Shown here piece after piece: positions 22,534-23,621 of a stretch of 23,621 nucleotides of DNA (positions are counted from its first letter, which is position 1; each line of letters starts with the position of its first letter). Under the pieces are notes generated by a model. The model was given only the letters and a program-made list of their open reading frames with translations. It searched no databases and was not told the DNA's origin. Both the position numbers and the translations under genes were made by a program. This DNA is from Treponema sp. (GTDB lineage Bacteria > Spirochaetota > Spirochaetia > Treponematales > Breznakiellaceae): NCBI GenBank assembly GCA_031275535.1, contig JAISOR010000170.1, positions 1 to 23,621 on the forward strand, written 5' to 3'.

Positions 22534-23520
22534 TTGAATGTATTGATTATCGGCGGGGCGGGGTATATCGGCAGCCATGTGGTCCGGGAATTTCTGGATC
22601 AGGGACATGGGGTTACGGTATACGATAATCTTTCCAGCGGAAGCCGGGAAAATCTTTTTCCCGAGGGGAGCTTTATCCATGGGGATATCCTGGACTATCA
22701 CTCCCTGGCAGCGGCCGCTAAGGGGGGATTCGACGCGCTTATCCACCTGGCGGCTTTTAAGGCCGCAGGGGAATCCATGCTGAAACCGGAAAAATACTCG
22801 GTCAACAATATCAACGGGACCATCAATATCCTGAATGCGGCGGTAGAGGGGGGGATCAAAAACATCGTCTTTTCCTCCAGCGCCGCGGTCTACGGCGAAC
22901 CCGAATATCTTCCCATCGACGAAAAGCATCCCGCCAAACCGGAGAACTACTACGGCTTTACAAAGCTGGAAATTGAACGTTTCCTGGGCTGGTATGAGAA
23001 GCTCAAGGGGCTCCGGTTTGCCGCGCTCCGGTACTTCAATGCCGCGGGCTATGATGTTACGGGCCGGATTACCGGTCTTGAAAGGAATCCCGCCAACCTT
23101 ATCCCGGTTATTATGGAAGCCGCCTGCGGTATGCGGGGCGAGGTACAGGTCTTTGGAAACAATTATGACACCCCCGATGGAACCGGGGTGCGGGACTATA
23201 TCCATGTGAGCGATCTTGCGGCGGGTCATGTGATGGCCCTGGAATATATCAGGGAGAAGGGGAAAAGCCTTATCGTCAACCTGGGCAGCGAGACCGGCCT
23301 TTCGGTGCTGGAGATCATCGAGGCCGCCCGGAGGATCAGCGGTAAACCCATCCCCGCCAAAATCACCGGCCGCCGGCCGGGGGACCCCGCCAGGCTCACC
23401 GCCTCCGCCCAATTCGCCCGGGAAGCCCTGGGTTGGACCGCCAAATACTCGGACCTGGACACCCTGATACGGACCAGTTGGAATGCCTATAGGAAAAACA
23501 AAACCCCGGAGGAATCATGA
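22534..23520 (+). CDS. galE: UDP-glucose 4-epimerase
   Basis: GalE interconverts UDP-glucose and UDP-galactose, supplying sugars for envelope glycans and galactose use. The 328-residue protein is an extended SDR: NAD-binding GGAGYIGS at 7-14, the serine motif SSSAAVYG at 114-121, and the catalytic pair Tyr140/Lys144 in YGFTK. Downstream RYFNAAG, GTGVRDYIHVSDLA and the C-terminal RRPGDPARLTAS segment are typical of GalE. The start is TTG at 22534, six bases after AAGGAG. The stop overlaps the ATG of the next gene (ATGA), so the two are coupled. UDP-GlcNAc or UDP-glucuronate epimerase activity cannot be excluded by reading. Confidence 0.93.
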   Translation: MNVLIIGGAGYIGSHVVREFLDQGHGVTVYDNLSSGSRENLFPEGSFIHGDILDYHSLAAAAKGGFDALIHLAAFKAAGESMLKPEKYSVNNINGTINILNAAVEGGIKNIVFSSSAAVYGEPEYLPIDEKHPAKPENYYGFTKLEIERFLGWYEKLKGLRFAALRYFNAAGYDVTGRITGLERNPANLIPVIMEAACGMRGEVQVFGNNYDTPDGTGVRDYIHVSDLAAGHVMALEYIREKGKSLIVNLGSETGLSVLEIIEAARRISGKPIPAKITGRRPGDPARLTASAQFAREALGWTAKYSDLDTLIRTSWNAYRKNKTPEES

Positions 23521-23621
23521 AAGAGAAACTATTCAGCTATATAGAAAAAAACGTCTCCCTGGCGGTGGAGCTTGAAACCGAATTATGCAAACGGCCCGCC
23601 ATTGCCCCGGATTCCGGCGGT
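23517..23621 (+). CDS. Partial ORF, probable M20-family metallopeptidase start
   Basis: The first 35 codons of a gene cut by the window end (MKEKLFSYIEKNVSLAVELE...). The stretch LETELCKRPAIAPDSGG resembles the N-terminus of M20 peptidases (ArgE/DapE group), where a short helix is followed by IPAxSPESGG. The evidence is only this motif, so the family is tentative. The ATG overlaps the galE stop by four bases; the coding sequence runs off the right edge without a stop. Confidence 0.5.
   Translation, partial: MKEKLFSYIEKNVSLAVELETELCKRPAIAPDSGG

Noticed and set aside
22333..23412. - strand frame (359 codons) opposite galE
   Set aside because: Shadow of galE with no family features.
1..23621. 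CRISPR arrays, IS elements, tRNA or rRNA genes
   Set aside because: No regularly spaced repeats, transposase motifs or tRNA/rRNA signatures were seen on either strand.

Overview
The window looks like a chromosomal segment of a GC-rich Treponema-type spirochaete. This is inferred from protein character: spirochaete-style lipoproteins, a CheX chemotaxis phosphatase, a ComEC lacking its hydrolase domain, and a KsgA N-terminus like those of treponemes. A gut-associated (termite-gut-like) treponeme is my best guess, but no rRNA or other marker confirms it. Core genes are GC-rich. Two short stretches (about 14300-15600 and 17470-18400) are clearly AT-rich and look acquired or fast-evolving.

Layout. 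1-725: a solitary XRE-type regulator with an inverted repeat upstream, then the leuS promoter. 726-3194: leuS on the + strand. 3219-5441 (- strand): an aromatic amino-acid operon, DAHP synthase then prephenate dehydrogenase (tyrA). It is preceded by a consensus promoter, a 26-codon leader ORF with five consecutive Tyr codons, a possible antiterminator and a strong intrinsic terminator. This reads as a tyrosine attenuator and is the most striking item in the window. 5457-5710: a nested inverted-repeat region that may encode a structured RNA, plus hairpins. 5742-6299: a small lipoprotein gene whose upstream region carries a run of 19 G residues, a possible phase-variable switch.

6732-13645 (- strand): a tightly packed seven-gene operon, PilZ protein, HEAT-like periplasmic protein, comEC, rsmA/ksgA, YggS-type PLP protein, membrane protein and RluD-type pseudouridine synthase. 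Most junctions overlap, and one TTGACA-N17-TATAGT promoter sits upstream. Divergent from it is a CPBP-family membrane protease that appears to start at ATT. 14336-15561: an AT-rich toxin-antitoxin patch with an intact Phd/VapC pair and a frameshifted gene that joins an MntA-type nucleotidyltransferase to the C-terminal part of a HepT-like HEPN domain. 15621-17423: a GH13_18 sugar phosphorylase, closest in motifs to glucosylglycerate phosphorylase.

17640-18395: an AT-rich, beta-rich envelope-like protein of unknown function with its own terminator. 18467-21906: an SH3-like lipoprotein gene followed two bases later by an ABC-F ATPase gene. 21932-22393 (-): CheX. 22534-23520: galE behind a good promoter, translationally coupled to a gene cut by the window end (probable M20 metallopeptidase). 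Tyrosine control is likely two-layered: transcription attenuation at the leader and, by analogy with Thermotoga-type DAHP synthase, feedback inhibition through the enzyme's N-terminal domain. No phage, IS element, CRISPR array, rRNA or tRNA was seen.
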